Positions 1-7,035 of a stretch of DNA of 10,560 nucleotides are shown here, in pieces (positions within the stretch are counted from its first letter, which is position 1; the number at the start of each line of letters is the position of its first letter). A program made the translations under genes and the position numbers. The notes beneath the pieces were generated by a model. The model saw only the letters and a list, made by a program, of their open reading frames with translations. It made no database searches and had not been told where the DNA came from. Source of the DNA: Pirellulales bacterium (GTDB lineage Bacteria > Planctomycetota > Planctomycetia > Pirellulales > Thermoguttaceae). The stretch spans positions 1 through 10,560 of the forward strand of contig DAOWNK010000092.1 in assembly GCA_030642635.1 (NCBI GenBank). The letters are read 5' to 3'.

Positions 1-64
1 GCTGTTAGCAAGCATTCGTTGTTGAGGATCGAGGCCTCTGAACCCTAAAGCTCAACCCCTCGAA

Positions 65-83
65 AAGTGCGGACTTCGCACTT
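65..83 (+). other. Perfect 7-bp hairpin upstream of the giant gene
   Basis: A perfect inverted repeat, AAGTGCG - 5-nt loop - CGCACTT, lies 20 bases upstream of the ATG at 103 and just before its Shine-Dalgarno sequence. It is not followed by a T run on the + strand, so it does not look like a terminator for that strand. It could be a 5'-UTR structure or the 3' end of something to the left. The potential GTG start at 67 falls inside its 5' arm, which argues against that start. The pairing is seen directly; its role is inferred. Confidence 0.45.
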
Positions 84-89
84 AAAAAC

Positions 90-96
90 GGAAGAG
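90..96 (+). promoter_or_regulatory. Shine-Dalgarno that selects the ATG at 103
   Basis: GGAAGAG ends six bases before the ATG at 103 (MYDVTW...). The alternative in-frame GTG at 67 has no comparable purine-rich site and sits in a hairpin arm. This decides the start used here, although the resulting N-terminus lacks a signal peptide. Confidence 0.5.
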
Positions 97-102
97 CCCA
101 AA

Positions 103-3100
103 ATGTACGACGTGACCTGGACCGACGCCGTAACCGGACGAACGTCGCTTACAACCGAAATGGTGGTCATCAACCCCGATACCGGGTTGCCTTGGGTAAA
201 CAACGAGATTTTTGTATCGAGTGATCCGACCGCCACGTTTGCATCGGTTGCCCGCGACGCCGACGGCGACTTCGTGGTAACCTGGTCGGTCTACGACACG
301 ACGACCTCTTGGGACGTTTACGCGCGTCGTTACGACGCGGCCGGCAACGCGCTTGATGACGCTTTCCTGGTCAACTCGGAAACGGTGAGCGCACAGCAGT
401 ACTCGACTGTTGCGATGGACAACGACGGCGACTTCGTCGTCACGTGGCAGAGCCTCGACCAGGACGGCAGCGGCTGGGGCGTCTACGCACAAAGGTACGA
501 CACGGTCGGTATTCAGATAGGCGGAACCGACGAAGTGCAGATGCTCGAGTTCGTCGGCAACCCGACCGGCACGTTCGCACTGTGCTGGAACCACGACCAA
601 TCCTCTTTAACTCCGGATCTCGTGACGGCCGACATCACCTACGACGGAAACTCGGCCGACGCGGCCGAGCAGATCGAGATTGCTCTTAACGACATTGGCG
701 CCGAGGTAGAAGTCGATGCGATCAGCACGACCAGTATCTCGATCCGGTTCGTCGGTGCGGCGGGCAGTAAGAACCAGGCGCCGATCGCACTGGACCCTGC
801 GAGCACAAACCTGATAGGAGACCCCGGCGCGACGGTAATCGTCTCGACCCGCGTGGACGGCTCGCCGGGTGAGTTCCGTGTGAACGACACCGTAGAGAAC
901 CACCAGATGTTCCCGTCGATAGCGATGAGCAGCGACGGCATGTTCGTAGTCAGTTGGACCTCCTACGGCCAGGACGGCGACGCTTCGTACGAATCGAACG
1001 TTTACGTTAAGCAGTTTCCGTCGAACGACGTAGTTTGGGATTATGACTCGGCGATGACAGCCACCGCCTATAATACTATAAATCCTCTCGAGGGCCTCCA
1101 TTACCAGACGTACATTGTTACGGCCGACGATCCGGCCAATCATGTGGTATACCCGGGCACAGGTCGCGACGGTGTGGTCCTGGTGGACGTCGGCATGGGT
1201 ATGGGCAGCGGTACATTGTTGCTCGGCGGCAGATACGTGTTGACGGCCTCACACGTGGTGTGGGACGATTTCAGTCGCGCACCGTGGCCTGCCTCTGAAG
1301 TTTCGGTGGTGTTCGATACGACCGCCGGCCACATCGAAATCCAGGCCTCCGAGATATTCGTCGCTCCTGATTTCAATGGCAATCCGTTCGTCGGCGGCGA
1401 CGTGGCGGTGATCATGCTGTCGGAGAATGCCCCGGACGGCGTGGAGGCATACGACATCTATCGCGGCGCCGGCGAAATGAACGCCATAACGGAAAAGCTC
1501 GGATACGGTATGACCGGTACGGGAAATACAGGCGCGGTAAACTACGACGGGCTGAAACGAACCGGAGTAAACCGGTACGAGGCGTTGGGAAGCATACTTG
1601 GTTTGACCGACAAGCTGCTGGTCTACGATTTCGATAACGGCTTGGCTGAAAACGACGCATTCGGCGTGCTGTTCGACATCCACGATCTCGGTGAAGGCAA
1701 CGATGAGGTCAACAGTGCCCAGGGCGATTCCGGCGGCCCTTCCTTCCTCAACGGTATGATCGCCGGTGTGTGTACCGGCGGCGGAAGTATCCCTGGAGAT
1801 CACGACATTGTCCCTGGAGACAATTCCAGCTTCGGCGAGTTCGGTATGGACACGCGCGTATCGGACTATGCCGATTGGATTGACAGTGTCACACGTGCGA
1901 GGAGTGGAGAGATACTGGTCAACGAGAGTTTCATCTCCAACGACCAGAAATGGTCGAGCGTGGCGATGGACTCAGACGGTGACTTTGTAGTCACATGGAC
2001 CAGCTACGGCCAGGACGGCGTTGGCAACGGATACGGCGACGGCGTGAACGGGCAGGAAGGCGTATTCGCACGACGGTTCGACTCCAGCGCCGATCCGACC
2101 AGTGGCGAGTTCAATGTCAATACCTTCGGCGACCTGCAACAGCAACACTCCCGCGTGGCGATGGATGCCGACGGCGACTTTGTGATTACTTGGGAAAGTT
2201 TTCAGGACCGGCAGCCCGGGGGATCGGATGCACCGGACAGCTTCGGCATCTATGCACAGCAATACGTCCGCAGCAACCTGATCGGCACAAGTCCCTTTAT
2301 CGGGACGAACGGGGAACTGGGAAGCGAGTTGGCCGTCAACTCGACTACCGACGGCGACCAGCGATACCCGGGCATCGCCATGGACGATACCGGCGATTTC
2401 GTGATCGTCTGGAGCGGCAACGGCGAAGTACCGGGCCAGCAAGACGACCAGGGTATCTTCTCTCAGCGGTACTATATGCCCGAGGACGACGCCGGGCCTA
2501 TTGTGGCCGACGTGCTGAACGTCGTGCAGGGCAGCGGCGGCGGTGTCGAACTGCAACGCGTCAAGGAAGGGACCGTACTGCCCTCGTCGGTCACGCAGTT
2601 CGTCCTTTCGATGGGCGAGAACCTTTCGACCGAAGGGATAGCAAGCGGTGCGCATAGCGTGCTTAACCTCGAAAACTGGCACCTGACCAAAGACGGCGCG
2701 GCGCTGACCGGCGGCGTGGCAGCGGTCGAGTTCGGGCTGAGCATGACCTCAACCGGTTTGGCCAACGACCCGAGCGAAAAGTACGAGTCGGTGGTTACCT
2801 TCGACGGTGATCCGCTGACCGCCGGGGTCCAACCGCTGGAGCGCGGCGTGTACGTCTTGACGCTGAAGGATTCCGTCGAGGACATCTTCGGCAACTCTTT
2901 GGACGGCAACTACGACGGCCGGACACGCGGCCATTTCCAACTGAACTTCTCGATTCAAGTCGGCTCCGGCGGGCCGGGCGACCCGGGCGACCCGGGATAC
3001 CCCGGCGGGCCGGGCGACCCAGGTGAGGGTTCCGAAGATGGTCAAGTGAATACCGATTGGGCAAACGCTCAAAACGACCCGGTGGTGGCCAGTAACGACG

Positions 3101-5304
3101 ACGGCGACCATGTGATCGTTTGGGTTACCCACAACAACGCCGGCGAGGGCGACATCGCGGCACAGTTGTTCGACCGATACGGCCGGGCGGCAGGAGGCGA
3201 GTTCACCATAAACTCGCACATGGCCGGCAGTCAAATCGAGCCGGACGTGGCCATGGACCGATTCGGCAACTTCGTGGTCACATGGTCCGGCGTCGGCGAG
3301 AATGACGAATCGGAGGTCTTTGCCCGAGTCTTCGATCAGGGCGGTATGCCGATGGGCGACCAGTTCCGCGTGAACGAATACTGGCATTCCATCCAGGATG
3401 CACCCTCGGTAGCAATGGACGCCGGCGGCAACTTCGTAGTCGCTTGGACCAGCTACGGCCAAGACGGCGATAAAGACGGGGTGTTTGCTCGACGCTATAA
3501 CATCCGCGGCGAGTCGCTGGGAAGTGAGTTCCAGGTAAACAGCACATTCACCAATCGCCAGGATAATGCCGATATCGCCATAGATGCCAACGGAAACTTT
3601 GCGGTCGTCTGGGCCAGCGACGCCCAGGACGGCAGTTCGTGGGGCGTCTACGGCCAGCGGTACAACAACGCCGGAGTGAAACAAGGCGGGGAGTTCCGCA
3701 TCAATACGATCGTCAACGATAAACAACTCGATCCGCAGATTGCCATGGATTCCAACGGCAACTTCGTTGTTGCATGGTCGAGTTTCAGCGACGCCAATAC
3801 GCCCAGCGGCCCTCGCACCGGCTACGATATCTACGCTCGCCGTTACAACGCCGCCGGTGCGGCACAAAACGCGGGTGAATTCCTCGTGAACCAGACCGTC
3901 CCGCATTGGCAGGTCACGCCCGCAGTGAGCATGGCCGACGACGGAATGTTCGCTATCACCTGGTCTACCTTCGCCCAGGACAATGAAGTCACCGAAGACT
4001 ACGGCATCTACGCCCGTATTTACAACCCGGACGGCTCCAATTACTTCAATCCGGAAACCGGCACGACGTTGGGTGAGTTCCGGGTGAACGCCACCATCGC
4101 CGGCGACCAGATTCAGCCGGCAGTTGCCATGGACGCCGACGGAGATTTCGTGATCGCATGGACCGGTCAGGGCAACGACCAGACTGAAATCTACCGCCGC
4201 GTGATCGCGCTGAATCCCGACACGTATACTACCACCGGATCGAGTACCGGCGGTTCGACGACCGGAGGGTTCATCGGCGACGGTGGAGGTGGAGACCCCT
4301 CCGGCGACACCACGGTGCTGGTGACCGGCACCGGTGGCGACGATACCTTCGAGTTCATCGGCGGCGCAACATCCGGCATTTGGACCGTCATGCTAAACGG
4401 CGTATTGCAAAACGTCGGCAACAACGCAGTCGCCGTGAGCTTCAACGGCATCGGTGGCAACGATACCGTAATGCTATACGGGACCGCCGGCAGCGACGTG
4501 TTCGAGTTATGGTTAGACCACGGCACACTCGTCGGCGTCGGTTACACGGTTGGCGTGGTCGGCGTCGAATCGATCTCCGTCGATGGGATTGGCGGCGACG
4601 ACATCGCCACCATGCACGATGCGGCCACGAACGACATGTTTGTCGGATATTACACCGGCGCCGATTGGTACTATGACGGCGCTGTGGTTCCTCAGGTCCA
4701 TGTCTGCAACGTGGCGAACGTCCACGCCCTGGCCACAGCCGGTGGTGACGACGACTACGCCAAGTTCTACGACTCGACAGGCAACGATGAATTCGTCGCA
4801 GCGCCGTGGAACGGCTACGGCGAGTTTTTCTATTCGGATGGTCGGTACACGAAGGCCGAGGGATATGACAGGGTCGATGCATTCGCCACGGCCGGTGGTT
4901 TCGACAAGGCCAGATTCTACGATACGACCGGTGACGACTCATTTTGGGCCAAGCCGACGGAAGGAAGAATGACCGGCCCTGGTGGTTCGTACACCTATCG
5001 GGGGAAGTATTTCGACCAATTCCGCGCATTCGGCTCCATGGGTGGTTACGATAAGGCCAAGCTCTTTGATTCGTCCGGGGACGACACATTTACGGCCAGT
5101 GCGTACGACGGTGAAGGCCACTTGTACGGCGACGGATACCATAACTGGGTTAAGTATTTTGAGGAGATCACGGGCGAAGCCTCGCAAGGCGGTCACGACA
5201 CTGCCAAGCTGTACGACTCGGCCGGCGACGACACCTTCGATTCCAACTCGGTTGAGAGCGCGATCTCCCACAAAAAACTTCATCGAAAGGAAGCACATAT
5301 ATGA
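103..5304 (+). CDS. Giant repeat protein with nested S1 serine protease domain and Asp/Gly-rich C-terminal repeats
   Basis: About 1733 residues counted from Met at 103. Residues ~45-793 hold six repeats of the type 'VAMDxDGDFVVTWxSxxQDG...VYAQRYD...GEFxVN', interrupted by two inserts. Insert 1 (~148-254) resembles the 'GNPTGTFxLxW...AAEQIEIALNDIGA' module common in bacterial adhesin-like proteins. Insert 2 (~310-597) is an S1 (trypsin-fold) protease with TASHV (His384), GGDVAVIM (Asp433) and GDSGGP (Ser543), so the triad is complete. The residue six before the Ser is Asn, so Lys/Arg specificity is not expected. Residues ~796-955 form an Ig/SbsA-like domain ('GVYVLTL...DIFGNSLDGNYDG'), followed by a Gly/Pro/Asp linker (955-977), seven more repeats (981-1372), a Thr/Ser/Gly linker (1375-1404) and six ~50-residue 'GGxDxAKxYDSxGDDTF' units. 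The protein is probably extracellular or on the surface, but no signal peptide is visible at this start; the true N-terminus may differ or be lost. The stop overlaps the next gene's ATG. Confidence 0.85.
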   Translation: MYDVTWTDAVTGRTSLTTEMVVINPDTGLPWVNNEIFVSSDPTATFASVARDADGDFVVTWSVYDTTTSWDVYARRYDAAGNALDDAFLVNSETVSAQQYSTVAMDNDGDFVVTWQSLDQDGSGWGVYAQRYDTVGIQIGGTDEVQMLEFVGNPTGTFALCWNHDQSSLTPDLVTADITYDGNSADAAEQIEIALNDIGAEVEVDAISTTSISIRFVGAAGSKNQAPIALDPASTNLIGDPGATVIVSTRVDGSPGEFRVNDTVENHQMFPSIAMSSDGMFVVSWTSYGQDGDASYESNVYVKQFPSNDVVWDYDSAMTATAYNTINPLEGLHYQTYIVTADDPANHVVYPGTGRDGVVLVDVGMGMGSGTLLLGGRYVLTASHVVWDDFSRAPWPASEVSVVFDTTAGHIEIQASEIFVAPDFNGNPFVGGDVAVIMLSENAPDGVEAYDIYRGAGEMNAITEKLGYGMTGTGNTGAVNYDGLKRTGVNRYEALGSILGLTDKLLVYDFDNGLAENDAFGVLFDIHDLGEGNDEVNSAQGDSGGPSFLNGMIAGVCTGGGSIPGDHDIVPGDNSSFGEFGMDTRVSDYADWIDSVTRARSGEILVNESFISNDQKWSSVAMDSDGDFVVTWTSYGQDGVGNGYGDGVNGQEGVFARRFDSSADPTSGEFNVNTFGDLQQQHSRVAMDADGDFVITWESFQDRQPGGSDAPDSFGIYAQQYVRSNLIGTSPFIGTNGELGSELAVNSTTDGDQRYPGIAMDDTGDFVIVWSGNGEVPGQQDDQGIFSQRYYMPEDDAGPIVADVLNVVQGSGGGVELQRVKEGTVLPSSVTQFVLSMGENLSTEGIASGAHSVLNLENWHLTKDGAALTGGVAAVEFGLSMTSTGLANDPSEKYESVVTFDGDPLTAGVQPLERGVYVLTLKDSVEDIFGNSLDGNYDGRTRGHFQLNFSIQVGSGGPGDPGDPGYPGGPGDPGEGSEDGQVNTDWANAQNDPVVASNDDGDHVIVWVTHNNAGEGDIAAQLFDRYGRAAGGEFTINSHMAGSQIEPDVAMDRFGNFVVTWSGVGENDESEVFARVFDQGGMPMGDQFRVNEYWHSIQDAPSVAMDAGGNFVVAWTSYGQDGDKDGVFARRYNIRGESLGSEFQVNSTFTNRQDNADIAIDANGNFAVVWASDAQDGSSWGVYGQRYNNAGVKQGGEFRINTIVNDKQLDPQIAMDSNGNFVVAWSSFSDANTPSGPRTGYDIYARRYNAAGAAQNAGEFLVNQTVPHWQVTPAVSMADDGMFAITWSTFAQDNEVTEDYGIYARIYNPDGSNYFNPETGTTLGEFRVNATIAGDQIQPAVAMDADGDFVIAWTGQGNDQTEIYRRVIALNPDTYTTTGSSTGGSTTGGFIGDGGGGDPSGDTTVLVTGTGGDDTFEFIGGATSGIWTVMLNGVLQNVGNNAVAVSFNGIGGNDTVMLYGTAGSDVFELWLDHGTLVGVGYTVGVVGVESISVDGIGGDDIATMHDAATNDMFVGYYTGADWYYDGAVVPQVHVCNVANVHALATAGGDDDYAKFYDSTGNDEFVAAPWNGYGEFFYSDGRYTKAEGYDRVDAFATAGGFDKARFYDTTGDDSFWAKPTEGRMTGPGGSYTYRGKYFDQFRAFGSMGGYDKAKLFDSSGDDTFTASAYDGEGHLYGDGYHNWVKYFEEITGEASQGGHDTAKLYDSAGDDTFDSNSVESAISHKKLHRKEAHI
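229..2481 (+). repeat. Protein repeat block A: six propeller-like units with two nested inserts
   Basis: Units begin near 229, 400, 907, 1948, 2146 and 2362. Each has a core 'VAMDxDGDFVVTW', a turn often containing QDG, a strand 'VYAQRYD' and a strand 'GEFxVNxxxxxxQ' that leads into the next unit. In units 2 and 3 the link between 'VYxxxY/F' and 'GEFxVN' is replaced by whole domains: a ~107-residue module in unit 2 and the protease in unit 3. The block opens with a lone 'NNEIFV' strand and ends after 'IFSQRYY', the pattern expected if the last blade is closed by the first strand. The repeats are read directly; the propeller fold is inferred. Confidence 0.8.
1159..1896 (+). other. Nested S1-family protease domain (within the giant gene)
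   Basis: The codons for the catalytic residues are at 1252 (His, in TASHV), 1399 (Asp, in GGDVAVIM) and 1729 (Ser, in GDSGGP). The order and context match the S1/trypsin fold, including 'GSGTLLLGGRYVLTASHVV' before the His and a 'GYGMTGTGNTGAV' segment that I remember from bacterial S1 proteins. The Asp189-equivalent position (six before Ser) is Asn, so primary specificity is not predictable. The domain is flanked on both sides by halves of one repeat unit. Confidence 0.85.
3043..4224 (+). repeat. Protein repeat block B: seven uninterrupted propeller-like units
   Basis: Units begin near 3073, 3235, 3397, 3562, 3727, 3913 and 4111, a spacing of 162, 162, 165, 165, 186 and 198 bases (54 to 66 residues). 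The block opens with a lone 'GQVNTDWANAQ' strand matching the last strand of a unit, and ends after 'IYRRVIA' without its own last strand. Seven units with this offset would make a closed seven-bladed propeller. Residues vary between units although the 'DxxGNFVVxW' core is kept, so these are old duplications rather than a recent expansion. Confidence 0.8.
4453..5247 (+). repeat. C-terminal ~50-residue Asp/Gly-rich repeats
   Basis: Six units start with GG at codons 4453, 4591, 4741, 4894, 5041 and 5188 (46, 50, 51, 49 and 49 residues apart). The unit core is GG-x-D-x-A-[KR]-[FL]-[YF]-D-[ST]-x-G-[DN]-[DE]-x-F, best kept in the last four units. An extra half-unit 'GTGGDDTFEF' precedes them. The GGxD/GDD composition recalls RTX calcium-binding nonapeptides, but the period is much longer than nine. 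I remember similar repeats at the C-termini of large planctomycete proteins. The last unit stops after its core, followed by a basic tail. Confidence 0.75.
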
Positions 5305-6818
5305 AGTCTATAGCACCTTCCCTGGCGGCAATTTGCCTGTTGATTGCAACGCCCTCGGTCCGGCCGACCGATGCGGCATCGCCCTCGGTCGGGCAGGCGT
5401 TGGGGCTGGCGCCCACTCAAAAGGGTGTTGACTACGATCGGCCGTCCGCCGATTTAGTCGCCAAATGTAAAATTTCTGCCAGAAAAATCGGCGACGGCGT
5501 AGGCTGGATCGTCCTCGAGCCCGACGGATTGACACTGCGACGGTTCGTCGACACCAACGGCGACAACGTCGTCGACCGGTGGTGTTATTACAAAAACGGA
5601 CTGGAGGTTTATTGCGATATCGACGCCGATTTCAACGGCAAGGCAGACCAGTTCCGATGGCTCCACACCGCTGGATGCCGATGGGGAATCGACAATGATA
5701 AAGACGGGCAAATCGATGCCTGGGAGGTCATTTCGGCCGAAGAAGTGACCGCCGAGATGATCGCCGCGCTGGCCGACTCCGGGTTCTTTTCCAAGACATC
5801 GCCGACGCCTCAAAACGTACCCGCTAAGGTCGGATCGGGCGAAGACGGGGAAAAGTTGCTGGCTGAGCTGGAATCGCTCGACAGGGAAGTCGAAAAGGCG
5901 ACCACACCGCAGAAACAGGCCGAATTCAACACCCGGCGGGCAGACCTGCTGGAGAAAATCGCCGAAAACACTCGATCCAGCAGCGATCGGGCAATGTGGC
6001 TGCGTCAGTTGGCCGACATGATCTCCGCCGCGGTCCAGTCGGGCACGTACCCGGGGGGCGTGAAGCGGTTGGAGTCGCTATTTGCAAAGCTACAGAAGAA
6101 CGACGCCGACAAGAATCTGGCCGCCTACGTGCGATTCCGACAGCTCACGGCCGAGTACGCACTGGCATTGCAATCGCCGAAGGCCGACTTTGCAAAGATA
6201 CAGACGCAGTGGCTGAAGAGTCTGAAGACATTTGTCGCCGACTACCCGAAAAGCTCGGAAACGGCCGAGGCGATGCTTCAGTTGGCCATTGCCGAAGAGT
6301 TCGCCGGAGAAGAAGACAAGGCGAAGCAGTGGTACGGTCGGGTAGTCAAGACGTTTCCTGATTCACCGGCTGCGAAGAAAGCTGCCGGCGCCAAGACACG
6401 GCTCAATTCGGTTGGCAAGACGATACGCTTCTCGGGCAAAAGCCTCTCGGGCAGCCGGATCGATCTGACGAAATACCGCGGCCGGGTGGTGCTGATCCAG
6501 TATTGGGCCACCTGGTGCGAACCGGCGCTGAACAACATGCCGATGCTGAAAAAGCTGGTGAAAAAATACGACGGCAAATTCAGCGTCATCGGCGTCAGTC
6601 TCGACGGCCGCCGGAAGGACCTCGATGCCTTTCTGGCTGAAAACAAACTCCCATGGCCGCAAATTTTCGAGCCGGGTGGGCTGGACTCTCGGCCGGCGAA
6701 CCAGTTGGGTATTCTCACGTTGCCGACGATGATTCTGCTCGACCGGCAGGGCAAAGTGGTCAATCGAAACATCCAGGCGGCTGAACTGGACGGTGAGTTG
6801 AAGAAACTGGTCCGTTAA
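5301..6818 (+). CDS. Exported TlpA/ResA-like thioredoxin-fold protein with CxxA active site
   Basis: 505 residues. Residues 1-25 are a signal peptide (hydrophobic SLAAICLLIA, likely cleavage after TDA). Residues ~56-141 form a Cys-containing domain (C56, C95, C105, C126) with three Asp-rich EF-hand-like loops at 84-92, 108-116 and 131-139; I remember this domain in front of planctomycete redoxins. A charged helical region and a TPR-like segment (~314-365) follow. Residues ~371-505 are a thioredoxin fold with 'YWATWCEPA' and the cis-Pro in 'TLPT' (P475). The family motif is WCxPC; here C406 is present but the second Cys is Ala409, so the usual dithiol-disulfide cycle cannot run. A role as a binding or chaperone-like protein, or a mono-thiol mechanism, is possible. 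The ATG overlaps the TGA of the giant gene (ATGA), with GAAAGGAA about eight bases upstream, so the two are probably translationally coupled. Confidence 0.85.
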   Translation: MKSIAPSLAAICLLIATPSVRPTDAASPSVGQALGLAPTQKGVDYDRPSADLVAKCKISARKIGDGVGWIVLEPDGLTLRRFVDTNGDNVVDRWCYYKNGLEVYCDIDADFNGKADQFRWLHTAGCRWGIDNDKDGQIDAWEVISAEEVTAEMIAALADSGFFSKTSPTPQNVPAKVGSGEDGEKLLAELESLDREVEKATTPQKQAEFNTRRADLLEKIAENTRSSSDRAMWLRQLADMISAAVQSGTYPGGVKRLESLFAKLQKNDADKNLAAYVRFRQLTAEYALALQSPKADFAKIQTQWLKSLKTFVADYPKSSETAEAMLQLAIAEEFAGEEDKAKQWYGRVVKTFPDSPAAKKAAGAKTRLNSVGKTIRFSGKSLSGSRIDLTKYRGRVVLIQYWATWCEPALNNMPMLKKLVKKYDGKFSVIGVSLDGRRKDLDAFLAENKLPWPQIFEPGGLDSRPANQLGILTLPTMILLDRQGKVVNRNIQAAELDGELKKLVR

Positions 6819-7035
6819 GTCATTGCGCCGCATAGACTTGCGTCAATTGCCCGCATAATCGGTTTTGTAATACGACCGGGAATATCTGCAAAATCGGAAA
6901 AATTCTTCCTTTCCGTACGATCATCAACCGAAACCTATTATACGGGTGGTTACTATCCGTAGATTCACCAGGCCGGTTCCCCAGACCTATGGCGCCGGCA
7001 GTTCGTGGTTTTCGGACAACTAAGGAGGGATAAGA
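6819..7035. other. Intergenic region before the BON-protein gene
   Basis: 217 bases without a gene. I see no convincing terminator after the redoxin-like gene. CATAAT at 6854-6859 and TATTAT at 6936-6941 resemble -10 hexamers, but neither has a good -35 at normal spacing. A 5-bp stem TACGG/CCGTA (6941-6945/6957-6961) is weak. The strong ribosome-binding site at the end is listed separately. A promoter for the BON gene is expected here but cannot be placed. Confidence 0.4.
7022..7028 (+). promoter_or_regulatory. Very strong Shine-Dalgarno (AAGGAGG)
   Basis: AAGGAGG lies seven bases before the ATG at 7036. It is the best ribosome-binding site in the window and fixes the start of the BON-domain gene, suggesting high expression. 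Confidence 0.8.

Noticed and set aside
1..48. Open frame from the left edge to TAA at 46-48 as the end of an upstream gene
   Set aside because: Only 15 codons are visible (ending LLRIEASEP) and nothing in them is recognisable, so no feature can be supported.
67..105. GTG at 67 as the start of the giant gene
   Set aside because: It lies in the arm of a perfect hairpin and has no Shine-Dalgarno, whereas ATG 103 has GGAAGAG six bases upstream. It is still possible, as both lack a signal peptide.
2971..3024. Collagen-like protein domain from Gly-Pro-Gly-Asp repeats
   Set aside because: Only about 20 residues long and irregular in the Gly-x-y pattern; it fits a flexible linker between domains.
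2749..3906. Long minus-strand open frame (385 codons) opposite the giant gene
   Set aside because: It mirrors the repeat structure of the plus-strand protein (recurring V-A-V-G-I-H-G-N type shadows), has no family resemblance, and the plus frame is clearly coding. The same holds for other minus-strand frames at 82-600, 607-1143, 1249-1803 and 1972-2682.
5230..5304. PEP-CTERM or dockerin anchor at the end of the giant protein
   Set aside because: The C-terminus is a short basic, non-hydrophobic tail without a PEP motif, a membrane segment or dockerin-type paired calcium loops.
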